49,214 nucleotides of DNA from Clostridia bacterium BRH_c25 (lineage in GTDB: Bacteria > Bacillota_A > Clostridia > Lutisporales > Lutisporaceae). The DNA is taken from positions 1 through 49,214 of the forward strand of contig LOES01000050.1 in assembly GCA_001515955.1 (NCBI GenBank), given 5' to 3'. The position numbers were made by a program, and so were the translations under genes. This document shows, in pieces, positions 1 through 8,267 of this stretch. The notes beneath the pieces are model-generated. The model worked only from the letters and a program-made list of their open reading frames with translations, ran no database searches and was not told the origin of the DNA. Each line of letters starts with the position of its first letter. Position 1 is the stretch's first letter.

Positions 1-1095
1 AACTACTTGAAATACCCCTTATCCCGAGAGGCGGTATTGTATAGAGGAAATGAAAAGATTGGGATAAACGAGCTTAAGAATTACATAGGCAAGTCAATAT
101 ACGCAGTATCCAAGGACAACTACGGCACAGAGGAACTGATGCAGATATCCCTGAAGGAAGGCTATGAGGATACTGCCTACAAGACCATTGATTCAATAAA
201 ATGGACAGAGAAGCAGCTCACACTTTCAAACGGAAAGCTTTTGAATTATGCAGACGGTACAATTGTAGTAAAGGATGGAAGGCTTCTGGACTCCCGTGAT
301 CTTGACAGCAACGTAGGAGCATTCATCATACAGAATACAACCTCTACAGGAGTGGACAATGCTTCGGTAGTTTGCCTGGAAAGCTTCAATGCCTTTGCAA
401 ATTACAGGATAAGCAAGGGATATATAAACGGCATCGGAGAGGATTACTTTACTATAGACAACGCCTCTACCCTGTCAAACAACAGTTGGACCCAGGTGGG
501 AGATTTGCTCTTCCGGCTGAGCAACGAGACACTAATATATGATAATGTATCTTCGGATTTCAAGCTTGTAGATCCTGACAGGTTCGCAGAAAGCAGATAC
601 AAGCCGTTCACTTACCTGTGGCCCAATTACAAGTCGGCAGGAAAAGATGCCGATGGAAAAGAATATGAACAGCATGTGGATGACGAGTACCATAGTGATT
701 ATCAGAAATACAGAACCAGCTCAAAATACCATGAGCATTATATGGTATATGTAGTATATGATGAGGACAACATCGCCAGAGCAATGATGATTTACAAAAA
801 GGATAAGAACAACTACAATCCTGACAGGGTAATAGATACAGAGAGAATGGTGGCAGGTCTGATTGACAGCATTCAGGAATATGATTTGGACCTTATCACC
901 CTGAAGGATGCAAGGGAATACAGCCTCACATACGGACAGTGGAGACCTGTAAGGCCTACCATGCCGATGGACACTGACAGAGCGATAATTATAACAAGGC
1001 AGGGAACCGCAGCCGGCATAAGCAATCTTCAAACCAGCGACGAAGCATATATAATGTGCATAGGCAATGAAGCAATATTTGTATTCCTGGAGTAG
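1..1095 (+). CDS. Partial beta-rich surface protein (C-terminal part)
   Basis: The reading frame is open from the first base of the window, so the gene starts upstream; a TTG at position 7 is unlikely to be its real start. The visible 364 residues are rich in Tyr, Asp, Asn and Thr, with many short alternating strands, as in extracellular repeat proteins. I see no catalytic motif and no SLH domain in the visible part. It is followed 362 bp later by an SLH-domain protein on the same strand, which suggests a cell-envelope neighbourhood. I do not recognise a family; the surface location is inference from composition and context. Confidence 0.6.
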   Translation, partial: NYLKYPLSREAVLYRGNEKIGINELKNYIGKSIYAVSKDNYGTEELMQISLKEGYEDTAYKTIDSIKWTEKQLTLSNGKLLNYADGTIVVKDGRLLDSRDLDSNVGAFIIQNTTSTGVDNASVVCLESFNAFANYRISKGYINGIGEDYFTIDNASTLSNNSWTQVGDLLFRLSNETLIYDNVSSDFKLVDPDRFAESRYKPFTYLWPNYKSAGKDADGKEYEQHVDDEYHSDYQKYRTSSKYHEHYMVYVVYDEDNIARAMMIYKKDKNNYNPDRVIDTERMVAGLIDSIQEYDLDLITLKDAREYSLTYGQWRPVRPTMPMDTDRAIIITRQGTAAGISNLQTSDEAYIMCIGNEAIFVFLE

Positions 1096-1096
1096 G

Positions 1097-1116
1097 GGCG
1101 GGTTTCCACGCCCGCC
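1097..1116 (+). terminator. GC-rich hairpin after the partial gene
   Basis: Stem GGCGGG (1097-1102) pairs with CCCGCC (1111-1116) around an 8-nt loop, starting two bases after the stop codon. There is no T-run, so it could be a weak terminator or an mRNA-end stabiliser rather than a standard intrinsic terminator. Confidence 0.45.
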
Positions 1117-1137
1117 ACTCTGAATAAAGTGAATATG

Positions 1138-1240
1138 CCATCCTGAACGAAGTGAAGGATCTTGACCCTCAAGGAATACCTAAGAGTATTTGCCCGGGCT
1201 ATTCTCACAGGTATAAGATTCTTCGCATACTCAGAATTAC
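1138..1240. repeat. Dispersed palindromic repeat, copy 1
   Basis: The left arm reads CATCCTGAACGAAGTGAAGG followed by ATCTTGACC. The right arm, read on the minus strand from about 1240, gives ATTCTGAGTATGCGAAGAAT then CTTATACC. The two arms are diverged versions of the same CTGAG-GCGAAG-ATCTT unit in opposite orientation, so the whole segment could fold into a long imperfect stem. Related copies lie at 1278-1337 and 7054-7084. It lies in the 362-bp space between the two surface-protein genes, which otherwise shows nothing I can assign. Confidence 0.6.
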
Positions 1241-1277
1241 TATGCATTATCTGCACCACGATAAACGAAAGCACCCT

Positions 1278-1337
1278 GTCATACTGAGCGGAGCGAAGTA
1301 TCTTGAGATCCTTCGGTCGTTCCTCCCTCAGGATGAC
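1278..1337. repeat. Dispersed palindromic repeat, copy 2 (60 bp)
   Basis: Outer arms GTCAT-CTGAG (from 1278) and CTCAG-ATGAC (to 1337) pair, and an inner hairpin CGAAGTATC/GATCCTTCG (1294-1302 with 1307-1315) closes on TTGA. It is an imperfect 60-bp self-complementary unit of the same family as the elements at 1138 and 7054. No coding capacity. Confidence 0.65.
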
Positions 1338-1457
1338 ACCGATGGTAATTGGCTTTCATAGCAATGACACAGGTCATGAATTGAAGCCTTTATGGAGTAT
1401 TTCACAGTAAAATCATTAGTTTTAATAAAGAGTATGGATTTACATTGAGGTGGTTAT

Positions 1458-2939
1458 ATGAGAAAATTAGTAGTAGCAGTTCTTACAATATATATGCTCG
1501 GCATGACGGCAGCCGCTGCGCCGGGATACGAACCCGGCATAAGCGGTGAGGCAACCAGCAAAAAAGGAGAGTTCAAATACCAGGAGGTGGTATTTGTCTC
1601 AGGAGAGCCGATTCTTTTAGAGGGTACTTTGAAGGTAAGCGAGGACAGCAGGGGAACAAAGGCCACACTGGAATATGAGCTTTCCAACACCGCAAAAAAT
1701 GCCAAGCTAAGCCGGAAGGTTGTTTATTTGAATTCAGAGAGCAGCAACAGCCTTGGAAACCAGACCACCTATGCCAGCTCACTGGATCCCAAATACACAG
1801 AGACGATACAGATAGGCAGCGACAGTTACAAGCTTGCAGAGTACCTTTTTACCCGCTCAGGGCTGACAGACGACAAGAGTATAATAAAATACCTGGTTTC
1901 CGATTGGAACGGCAGCAAGCTTTACTCAAAGAACGACGGAGCCGGAGAAGTAAAAATCGACTTTACTACAAGCATGGTGGGTTACAACAATTACTGGAGT
2001 TCAACGGAGACTGCCTTCCACAAGTATTCCATAGCATACCGGTACAAGAGCAGCGTTACTGACACAACCTTCAAGGAAGCAGTCGGTACAGTGGAATATG
2101 CAGTATCCGATTCCGTAATAAAAAATATGGAATACATAAATAACGATCCCAAGGACATAAGCTTCAAGGGTGGATATGTGCTTAAAGAAGGCCAGGAAAA
2201 CATAGTGTCTTACATATATGACCTGCCGGATCTGAGTAAAACAAACCCCGAGAACAGCAGGAAAAAGGGCCGGGACAGCTTCAGGACCAATACAGTTCCG
2301 GTACAGACAAGGACCTTTGCTCCTGTTATAAAGGATGTCCCCGACAACTATTGGGCTGCAGAGGATATAAAGAAAATGGTGTCCATGGATATAGTAAGTG
2401 TGCAGAACAGCAGTTATTTCATGCCGAGAAGCTTCATGAGCAGGGGAGAATTCGCAAAGGCCATAGTAAAAGCTTGTGATATAAGTCTTGAAGATGCGGC
2501 GAAAAAGAGACTGAAATCCTATAATCCGACTTTTATAGATGTAGAAAAGAACCATCCCTATTATGACTATATAGAGATAGCTGCAAAGATGGGCGTGATG
2601 GCAGGCACCAGCAGCACCAGGTTCAGCCCCGATGAATATCTCACAAAGGCACAGGCTGCAGCTATAATAGTCAGGGCTATGGGTCTGGAGGAAGCCTCGG
2701 ATGCCAGCAGCACAAAGACAGCCTTCAGGGATGACAGCAGTGTGGCGGCCTGGGCCAAGAAACCGGTGAATGTGGCGCACAGAATGGGTATAATAAGCGC
2801 CAACAGCTATAATGAAATAGAACCGAACAGACTGTTGACCAGAGCTGAAAGCTCAGTAATGCTCAACCAGTTCATAAGATACCTCCAGTTTGACATAAGA
2901 AAGGAATACAGAGAAAAAATAATAAACTTCGGCCGGTAG
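1458..2939 (+). CDS. Secreted protein with three C-terminal SLH domains
   Basis: A 493-aa protein starting at ATG 1458 behind a good GAGGTGG ribosome site. A signal peptide (basic start, hydrophobic stretch, cleavage near AAAA at about residue 20) is followed by an unassigned beta-rich region of about 265 residues. Three SLH domains fill the C-terminus, starting near residues 288 (FAPVIKDVPDNYW), 355 (PTFIDVEKNHPYYDY) and 420 (TAFRDDSSVAAW). SLH triplets bind secondary cell-wall polymers, so the protein is predicted to be non-covalently anchored on the cell wall. The function of the N-terminal region is unknown. It could belong with the partial upstream gene as a surface-protein pair. Confidence 0.85.
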   Translation: MRKLVVAVLTIYMLGMTAAAAPGYEPGISGEATSKKGEFKYQEVVFVSGEPILLEGTLKVSEDSRGTKATLEYELSNTAKNAKLSRKVVYLNSESSNSLGNQTTYASSLDPKYTETIQIGSDSYKLAEYLFTRSGLTDDKSIIKYLVSDWNGSKLYSKNDGAGEVKIDFTTSMVGYNNYWSSTETAFHKYSIAYRYKSSVTDTTFKEAVGTVEYAVSDSVIKNMEYINNDPKDISFKGGYVLKEGQENIVSYIYDLPDLSKTNPENSRKKGRDSFRTNTVPVQTRTFAPVIKDVPDNYWAAEDIKKMVSMDIVSVQNSSYFMPRSFMSRGEFAKAIVKACDISLEDAAKKRLKSYNPTFIDVEKNHPYYDYIEIAAKMGVMAGTSSTRFSPDEYLTKAQAAAIIVRAMGLEEASDASSTKTAFRDDSSVAAWAKKPVNVAHRMGIISANSYNEIEPNRLLTRAESSVMLNQFIRYLQFDIRKEYREKIINFGR

Positions 2940-2960
2940 GGAACGACGCCCCGTCGTTCC
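2940..2960 (+). terminator. Perfect hairpin after the SLH gene
   Basis: GGAACGACG (2940-2948) and CGTCGTTCC (2952-2960) form a perfect 9-bp stem with a CCC loop, beginning one base after the stop codon TAG. There is no T-run. Termination or 3-prime-end protection is plausible but unproven. Confidence 0.5.
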
Positions 2961-3003
2961 GCTCCACCGTGTGGACTTATTACTCGCAGCCCTAAAGGGT
3001 AGA

Positions 3004-3057
3004 AACGGGTAACACGGATTTCCTGCGGAAAAACACTGAAATCCACGGAATACACGG
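3004..3057 (-). repeat. CCGTG-type 9-bp array, minus orientation
   Basis: On the minus strand CCGTG or near-CCGTG units occur with starts 9 bp apart at both ends of this block (plus-strand CACGG at 3044-3048 and 3053-3057; CACGG at 3013-3017 with AACGG at 3004-3008). It faces a second array at 3149-3203 in the opposite orientation across about 90 bp of AT-rich DNA with no reading frame. The 307-bp gap between the SLH gene and the protease gene consists mainly of these two arrays. Confidence 0.6.
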
Positions 3058-3148
3058 TTGGGTAAAATATTTTGATACATAAATAATTATCAATAACGAA
3101 GCATGTATCGAAATTTACTAATGTAGCTATATAGCATATAATAATTAA

Positions 3149-3203
3149 CCGTGTAATTCCGGAGGAATTCCGTGTAACAGACCTGTGTGACCTGTTACCC
3201 GTA
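3149..3203 (+). repeat. CCGTG-type 9-bp array, plus orientation
   Basis: CCGTG at 3149 and 3170, a degenerate CCGGA unit at 3159, then CCTG at 3182 and 3191 and CCGTA at 3199. The last part, ACAGACCTGTGTGACCTG followed by TTACCCGTA, is repeated almost exactly at 10534-10560. Confidence 0.6.
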
Positions 3204-3255
3204 TTCCTGTCGTTATGCTTGATTCATATATTAAATTGCTAGGAGAGTGGGATTA

Positions 3256-4671
3256 TTGAGAAAGAGTATTCAAAAAGCATTTCTATCCATTGCACTGATT
3301 TTAGTTTTATTGACAACTACGGTTACCGCAGACACATTTACCTTCAAATCACCGGGGGGAGAAACAGAGAAATCAGAAACAGCAGAAAAAATAGAAATGA
3401 TGATGGATGTTATAAAAAACGAATATTACAAGGATGTCAAGGATGAAGAGCTTTTGGACGGTGCCATTAAAGGCATGTTTGAGGTACTTGACCCTCACAG
3501 CACTTATTTTTCTGAAGAGGAATTCAATGATTTCATGACTGACCTTTCCGGTGAAATAATAGGAATAGGTGTGCAGATCGAAAAGAAGGACAACGGTGTC
3601 ACTGTAGTAGCTCCAATTGAAGGTACACCTGCATATAAGGCAGGGATAAAGACCGGAGATATAATTGTAGATGTTGATGGCACTGACATTTTAGGATATA
3701 CTACCGACAAGGCAGCCAAATTAATAAGAGGCGAAGAGGGCACCAGTGTCAAAATCGGAGTCAGAAGAGACGGAATATCAGGGATAGTATATTATGAGCT
3801 TGTAAGGGAAGCTATTGAGATAAACCCGGTGAAATATGAAATCAAGGATGGCAGCATAGGTTTTTTAAGAATAACGGAATTTAATCAAAATACCGGTAAA
3901 AAGGTCGCTGAAGCGGTCGCTGCATTTGAAGACCGGGGTGTAAAAGGCGTAATAATAGACCTCAGGGGGAATCCGGGCGGATTGCTGGATGAAGTTGTAG
4001 ATGTATGCAAGCTTCTCATACCCAAAGGTCCGATAGTAAAAATCCAGGAAAAGGACAAAATCACCAAAACATATGATTCCGAGCTTGAGGAAGCCCCCTT
4101 CAAGCTGGCTGTACTTGTCAACGGCGGCAGTGCATCAGCTTCCGAGATAATGGCGGGAGCAATAAAAGACACCAAAACCGGAATACTCATAGGAGAAAAG
4201 ACCTACGGCAAGGGCACAGTTCAGCATACAATGAGAGTCCAAGGGGGAGGCGGAGCAAAGCTGACTATAGCCAACTACCTGACTCCAAGCGGTTTCTCCC
4301 TTGATGGAATAGGGATCACTCCGGATATAGAAGTAAAAGCAAATGACGCCAATGCAGCAGCCGGGTACGCACCGATAAAAGGCGACAGAAGCATAAAAAG
4401 CGGAATCATTGGCCTTGATGTTCTGGGAGCCCAGCAGAGACTCAGCAACATAGGATATGACCCAAAGAAGCTGGACGGCATATTCGGCCCACTGACAAAA
4501 GCAGCCGTACTGGCATTCCAGAAGGAAAACAATCTCGAGCAGGATGCTTCCATAGACCCGGAGGACATAAAAGTTCTGCAGAGCAAACTGGCAGAAAAAC
4601 TGAGTACAAACGATCCCCAGCTGGACAGAGCAATAACCGAGATACAGAAGTTGCTGGAAGCCGGGCAATAA
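3256..4671 (+). CDS. ctpA: CtpA-like carboxyl-terminal processing protease (S41)
   Basis: About 471 aa. An AGGAG site at 3241-3245 favours the TTG at 3256 (spacing 10) over the in-frame GTG at 3247 (spacing 1). An N-terminal hydrophobic segment exports or anchors the protein. It is followed by a PDZ domain (about residues 98-178), the S41 peptidase core with NGGSASASEI near residue 290 (nucleophile Ser region) and GEKTYGKGT (catalytic Lys region), and a C-terminal peptidoglycan-binding (PG_binding_1) domain from about residue 382. C-terminal processing proteases of this type cleave envelope proteins outside the membrane. The domain order is normal for Firmicutes CtpA. Confidence 0.9.
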   Translation: MRKSIQKAFLSIALILVLLTTTVTADTFTFKSPGGETEKSETAEKIEMMMDVIKNEYYKDVKDEELLDGAIKGMFEVLDPHSTYFSEEEFNDFMTDLSGEIIGIGVQIEKKDNGVTVVAPIEGTPAYKAGIKTGDIIVDVDGTDILGYTTDKAAKLIRGEEGTSVKIGVRRDGISGIVYYELVREAIEINPVKYEIKDGSIGFLRITEFNQNTGKKVAEAVAAFEDRGVKGVIIDLRGNPGGLLDEVVDVCKLLIPKGPIVKIQEKDKITKTYDSELEEAPFKLAVLVNGGSASASEIMAGAIKDTKTGILIGEKTYGKGTVQHTMRVQGGGGAKLTIANYLTPSGFSLDGIGITPDIEVKANDANAAAGYAPIKGDRSIKSGIIGLDVLGAQQRLSNIGYDPKKLDGIFGPLTKAAVLAFQKENNLEQDASIDPEDIKVLQSKLAEKLSTNDPQLDRAITEIQKLLEAGQ

Positions 4672-4675
4672 AATG

Positions 4676-4703
4676 GTTACGCGTTACGAGTTACGAGTTT
4701 CGC
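4676..4703 (+). repeat. Heptamer array left of four-helix gene 1
   Basis: Four head-to-tail 7-bp units: GTTACGC, GTTACGA, GTTACGA, GTTTCGC. They start five bases after the protease stop codon. The same consensus GTTNCGN occurs four times on the opposite strand at 5293-5320, so the small gene between them is bracketed by inverted heptamer arrays. Confidence 0.8.
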
Positions 4704-4774
4704 GATTTAGCCTGGACTTTGGAGAATAGAAATTGATAGCATGTCAACATAGCAGAATTATTCAACCATATAAT

Positions 4775-4813
4775 CAAGAAGGTTAAAAAGAATTAACCTT
4801 CTTGTAGTTTTTT
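4775..4813 (+). terminator. Intrinsic terminator
   Basis: A perfect 12-bp stem CAAGAAGGTTAA (4775-4786) / TTAACCTTCTTG (4793-4804) with a 6-nt loop, followed by TAG and six T residues (4808-4813). It should end transcription from the protease gene before the small gene at 4886. Confidence 0.85.
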
Positions 4814-4814
4814 G

Positions 4815-4844
4815 TTGATTTTTACTATGATATTTAAGTATAAT
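4815..4844 (+). promoter_or_regulatory. Predicted sigma-A promoter for four-helix gene 1
   Basis: TTGATT (4815-4820) and TATAAT (4839-4844) are separated by 18 bp, directly after the terminator T-run and about 40 bp before the gene. So the bracketed gene appears to be its own transcription unit. Confidence 0.6.
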
Positions 4845-4885
4845 ATATAAGTTATGAGAAACTTTATTGTATCGGAGTGAGTATA

Positions 4886-6990
<2,105 letters not shown>

Positions 6991-7028
6991 GAACAGAAAG
7001 CTTTGGAGCAATTCCAAAGCTTTTGTTC
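6991..7028 (+). terminator. Hairpin terminator after pyrG
   Basis: AAAGCTTTGGA and TCCAAAGCTTT pair around GCAAT, extended by GAACA/TGTTC at the base with one bulge. It begins right after the stop codon, and the 3-prime arm contains a T-rich stretch. Confidence 0.75.
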
Positions 7029-7053
7029 TATATTTAGCAGAGTCGCATTCGCC

Positions 7054-7084
7054 GTCATTCTGAGCGCAGCGAAGAATCTTACTA
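7054..7084 (+). repeat. Dispersed repeat, copy 3 (half unit)
   Basis: GTCATTCTGAGCGCAGCGAA followed by GAATCTTACTA. It matches the arms of the palindromes at 1138-1240 and 1278-1337, but here only one arm is evident. Confidence 0.55.
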
Positions 7085-7130
7085 ACTTTCTTGCCGAAAA
7101 TTGGAAAAAAGTGTATACTATTTAAGATAT

Positions 7131-7209
7131 CTAATTTGTGTCACCACTGGTGGCACAAATTAGATGGATGAATCATCTTGCAATCAAAGTCAATGGAAGA
7201 TGTGTGTGA
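7131..7209 (+). pseudogene. Palindrome plus short DUF1016-like remnant
   Basis: Bases 7131-7163 are a 33-bp palindrome with 16-bp arms (one G-T pair) around a single C. Read from 7135, the frame gives FVSPLVAQIRWMN and runs on to a stop at 7207-7209. This resembles FVSTLLTQISWSN in the fragment at 10640-10840 and the Q-I/L-x-W-S motif of the DUF1016/YhcG N-terminal domain. There is no start and the frame is closed just upstream. It is either a gene scrap or a palindromic element shared with that family. Confidence 0.4.
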
Positions 7210-7260
7210 TTATTTAATGAGATAAGAGCAGTGATGAAACATATGAAAGTAGAAGCAAGA

Positions 7261-7306
7261 AACACAAATCTAATACATATCTTGTCGCAAGTGTTAGATT
7301 TGTGTT
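7261..7306. repeat. Inverted repeat with 13-bp arms
   Basis: AACACAAATCTAA (7261-7273) and TTAGATTTGTGTT (7294-7306) are perfectly complementary, and an inner CTTG/CAAG extends the stem. It resembles the ACAAAT-rich palindrome at 7131 in composition. The 400 bp between pyrG and the antitoxin gene hold only these repeats and two gene scraps. Confidence 0.6.
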
Positions 7307-7341
7307 AGTATGGTATAAAAATGGAATAATCGGATAAATAA

Positions 7342-7413
7342 TGCTTTGTACTTTTTCTCTATTTGGTTCCTTTGAGGCACGAAATTAAGGATTGGAAAGA
7401 AAGGAAAGGTTAG
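7342..7413 (+). pseudogene. Possible C-terminal scrap of a RelE/HigB-type toxin
   Basis: The frame ending in TAG at 7411-7413, one base before the antitoxin ATG, reads CFVLFLYLVPLRHEIKDWKE and ends RKG. The ending resembles the C-terminal helix of RelE/HigB-family toxins, and the tight spacing is what a toxin-antitoxin pair would show. Only 23 codons are open and no catalytic core is present, so any toxin is gone. The call rests on pattern resemblance only. Confidence 0.3.
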
Positions 7414-7414
7414 A

Positions 7415-7693
7415 ATGGATAAATATGTTAGATGGCAAGATGTTAAGAATTCGATGACTTCACTTACCGATGAAGAAAAAAGAGAAATTGACCTCATTTC
7501 TGATATAATAACTCAAATTATTGAAAGACGGCGGGAGTTGGGACTATCTCAGAGAGAACTTGAGAAGCTTACCGGTATAAAGCAAGAAGTCATATGCAGA
7601 GTTGAAAATATGAAAAATGTACCGCAGTTAGACACATTGATAAGGATCATGGAGCCCCTTGGACTAAGGTTGTCTGTAACCAGGTTTAGCTAA
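7415..7693 (+). CDS. XRE-family antitoxin-like regulator
   Basis: A 92-aa protein starting at ATG 7415. A helix-turn-helix occupies about residues 45-68 (LSQRELEKLTGIKQEVICR), followed by the MKNVPQLDTLIRIMEPLG segment typical of HigA-like Xre antitoxins. Such proteins bind the promoter of their own toxin-antitoxin operon and neutralise a RelE/HigB RNase. No intact toxin gene precedes or follows it, only the scrap at 7342-7413, so it seems to be an orphan. It might now act only as a DNA-binding regulator. Confidence 0.75.
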   Translation: MDKYVRWQDVKNSMTSLTDEEKREIDLISDIITQIIERRRELGLSQRELEKLTGIKQEVICRVENMKNVPQLDTLIRIMEPLGLRLSVTRFS

Positions 7694-7716
7694 CCCCAAA
7701 GCCACGGCTGAATCCC

Positions 7717-7739
7717 CCGTGCACTCCGTGGTTCCCGCC
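7717..7739 (+). repeat. CCGTG 9-bp array left of the GxxExxY gene
   Basis: CCGTGCACT, CCGTGGTTC and CCGCC start at 7717, 7726 and 7735, exactly 9 bp apart. A matching array lies just beyond the GxxExxY gene at 8218-8263 in the same orientation. One isolated TCGTAAC heptamer (complement of the GTTACGA unit) is at 7746-7752. Confidence 0.65.
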
Positions 7740-7771
7740 ACCACCTCGTAACTAAAAAGGAGATGAGTGGT

Positions 7772-8137
7772 TTGATTCTATATGAAGAATCATCAAATGC
7801 AATAATAAAGTCAGCCTATGAGGTACATAGAATACTCGGTCCAGGCTTTTTAGAAAAAGTATACGAAAATGCGTTGTTACACGAGCTTCAACTAAAAAAT
7901 ATAAAGTGTGAGGCGCAAAAGCCAATTGACATATATTATAAGGATATTATTGCAGGTAAATACATAGCAGATATCTTGATTGATGAGAAGATAATAATCG
8001 AAGTAAAAGCTAACTCAGGACTTGAGGATGAACATTTCACACAACTGTTGAACTATCTTAAAGGTACTAATAATAGACTGGGATTATTGCTAAATTTCGG
8101 ATTGCCGAAGCTCCAAATCAAACGAATAGCAAATTAA
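7772..8137 (+). CDS. GxxExxY family protein
   Basis: About 121 aa. The AAGGAG at 7757-7762 directly touches the ATG at 7763, so the TTG at 7772 (spacing 9) is the better start. It carries the name-giving motif GPGFLEKVYE (G-x-x-E-x-x-Y) near residue 26, then a PDDEXK-like core with YIADILIDEKIIIEVKA (D...ExK arrangement). The family (PF13366) is related to restriction-endonuclease-fold proteins but its role is not established. Like the two four-helix-bundle genes here it stands alone and is bracketed by short-period arrays. Confidence 0.85.
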   Translation: MILYEESSNAIIKSAYEVHRILGPGFLEKVYENALLHELQLKNIKCEAQKPIDIYYKDIIAGKYIADILIDEKIIIEVKANSGLEDEHFTQLLNYLKGTNNRLGLLLNFGLPKLQIKRIAN

Positions 8138-8217
8138 TACCGTATATGAAACGGCTATCGATAATATTGATAGCACCAAAAACCACAAAAGTTGCTATAA
8201 AGGTAAATATTATATTT

Positions 8218-8263
8218 CCGTGAATTCCGTGAAAAATCAACCGTGTATTCCGTGTTACCCGTA
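8218..8263 (+). repeat. CCGTG 9-bp array between the GxxExxY and six-repeat genes
   Basis: CCGTG at 8218 and 8227 (9 bp apart), then CCGTG at 8241 and 8250 and CCGTA at 8259 (again 9 bp steps). It ends four bases before the stop codon of the minus-strand gene, so it lies at the convergent gene ends. Confidence 0.7.
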
Positions 8264-8267
8264 CCCC

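Noticed and set aside
2001..2780. 259-aa minus-strand open frame
   Set aside because: Antisense to the SLH protein, Cys/His/Tyr-rich shadow sequence without any domain pattern.
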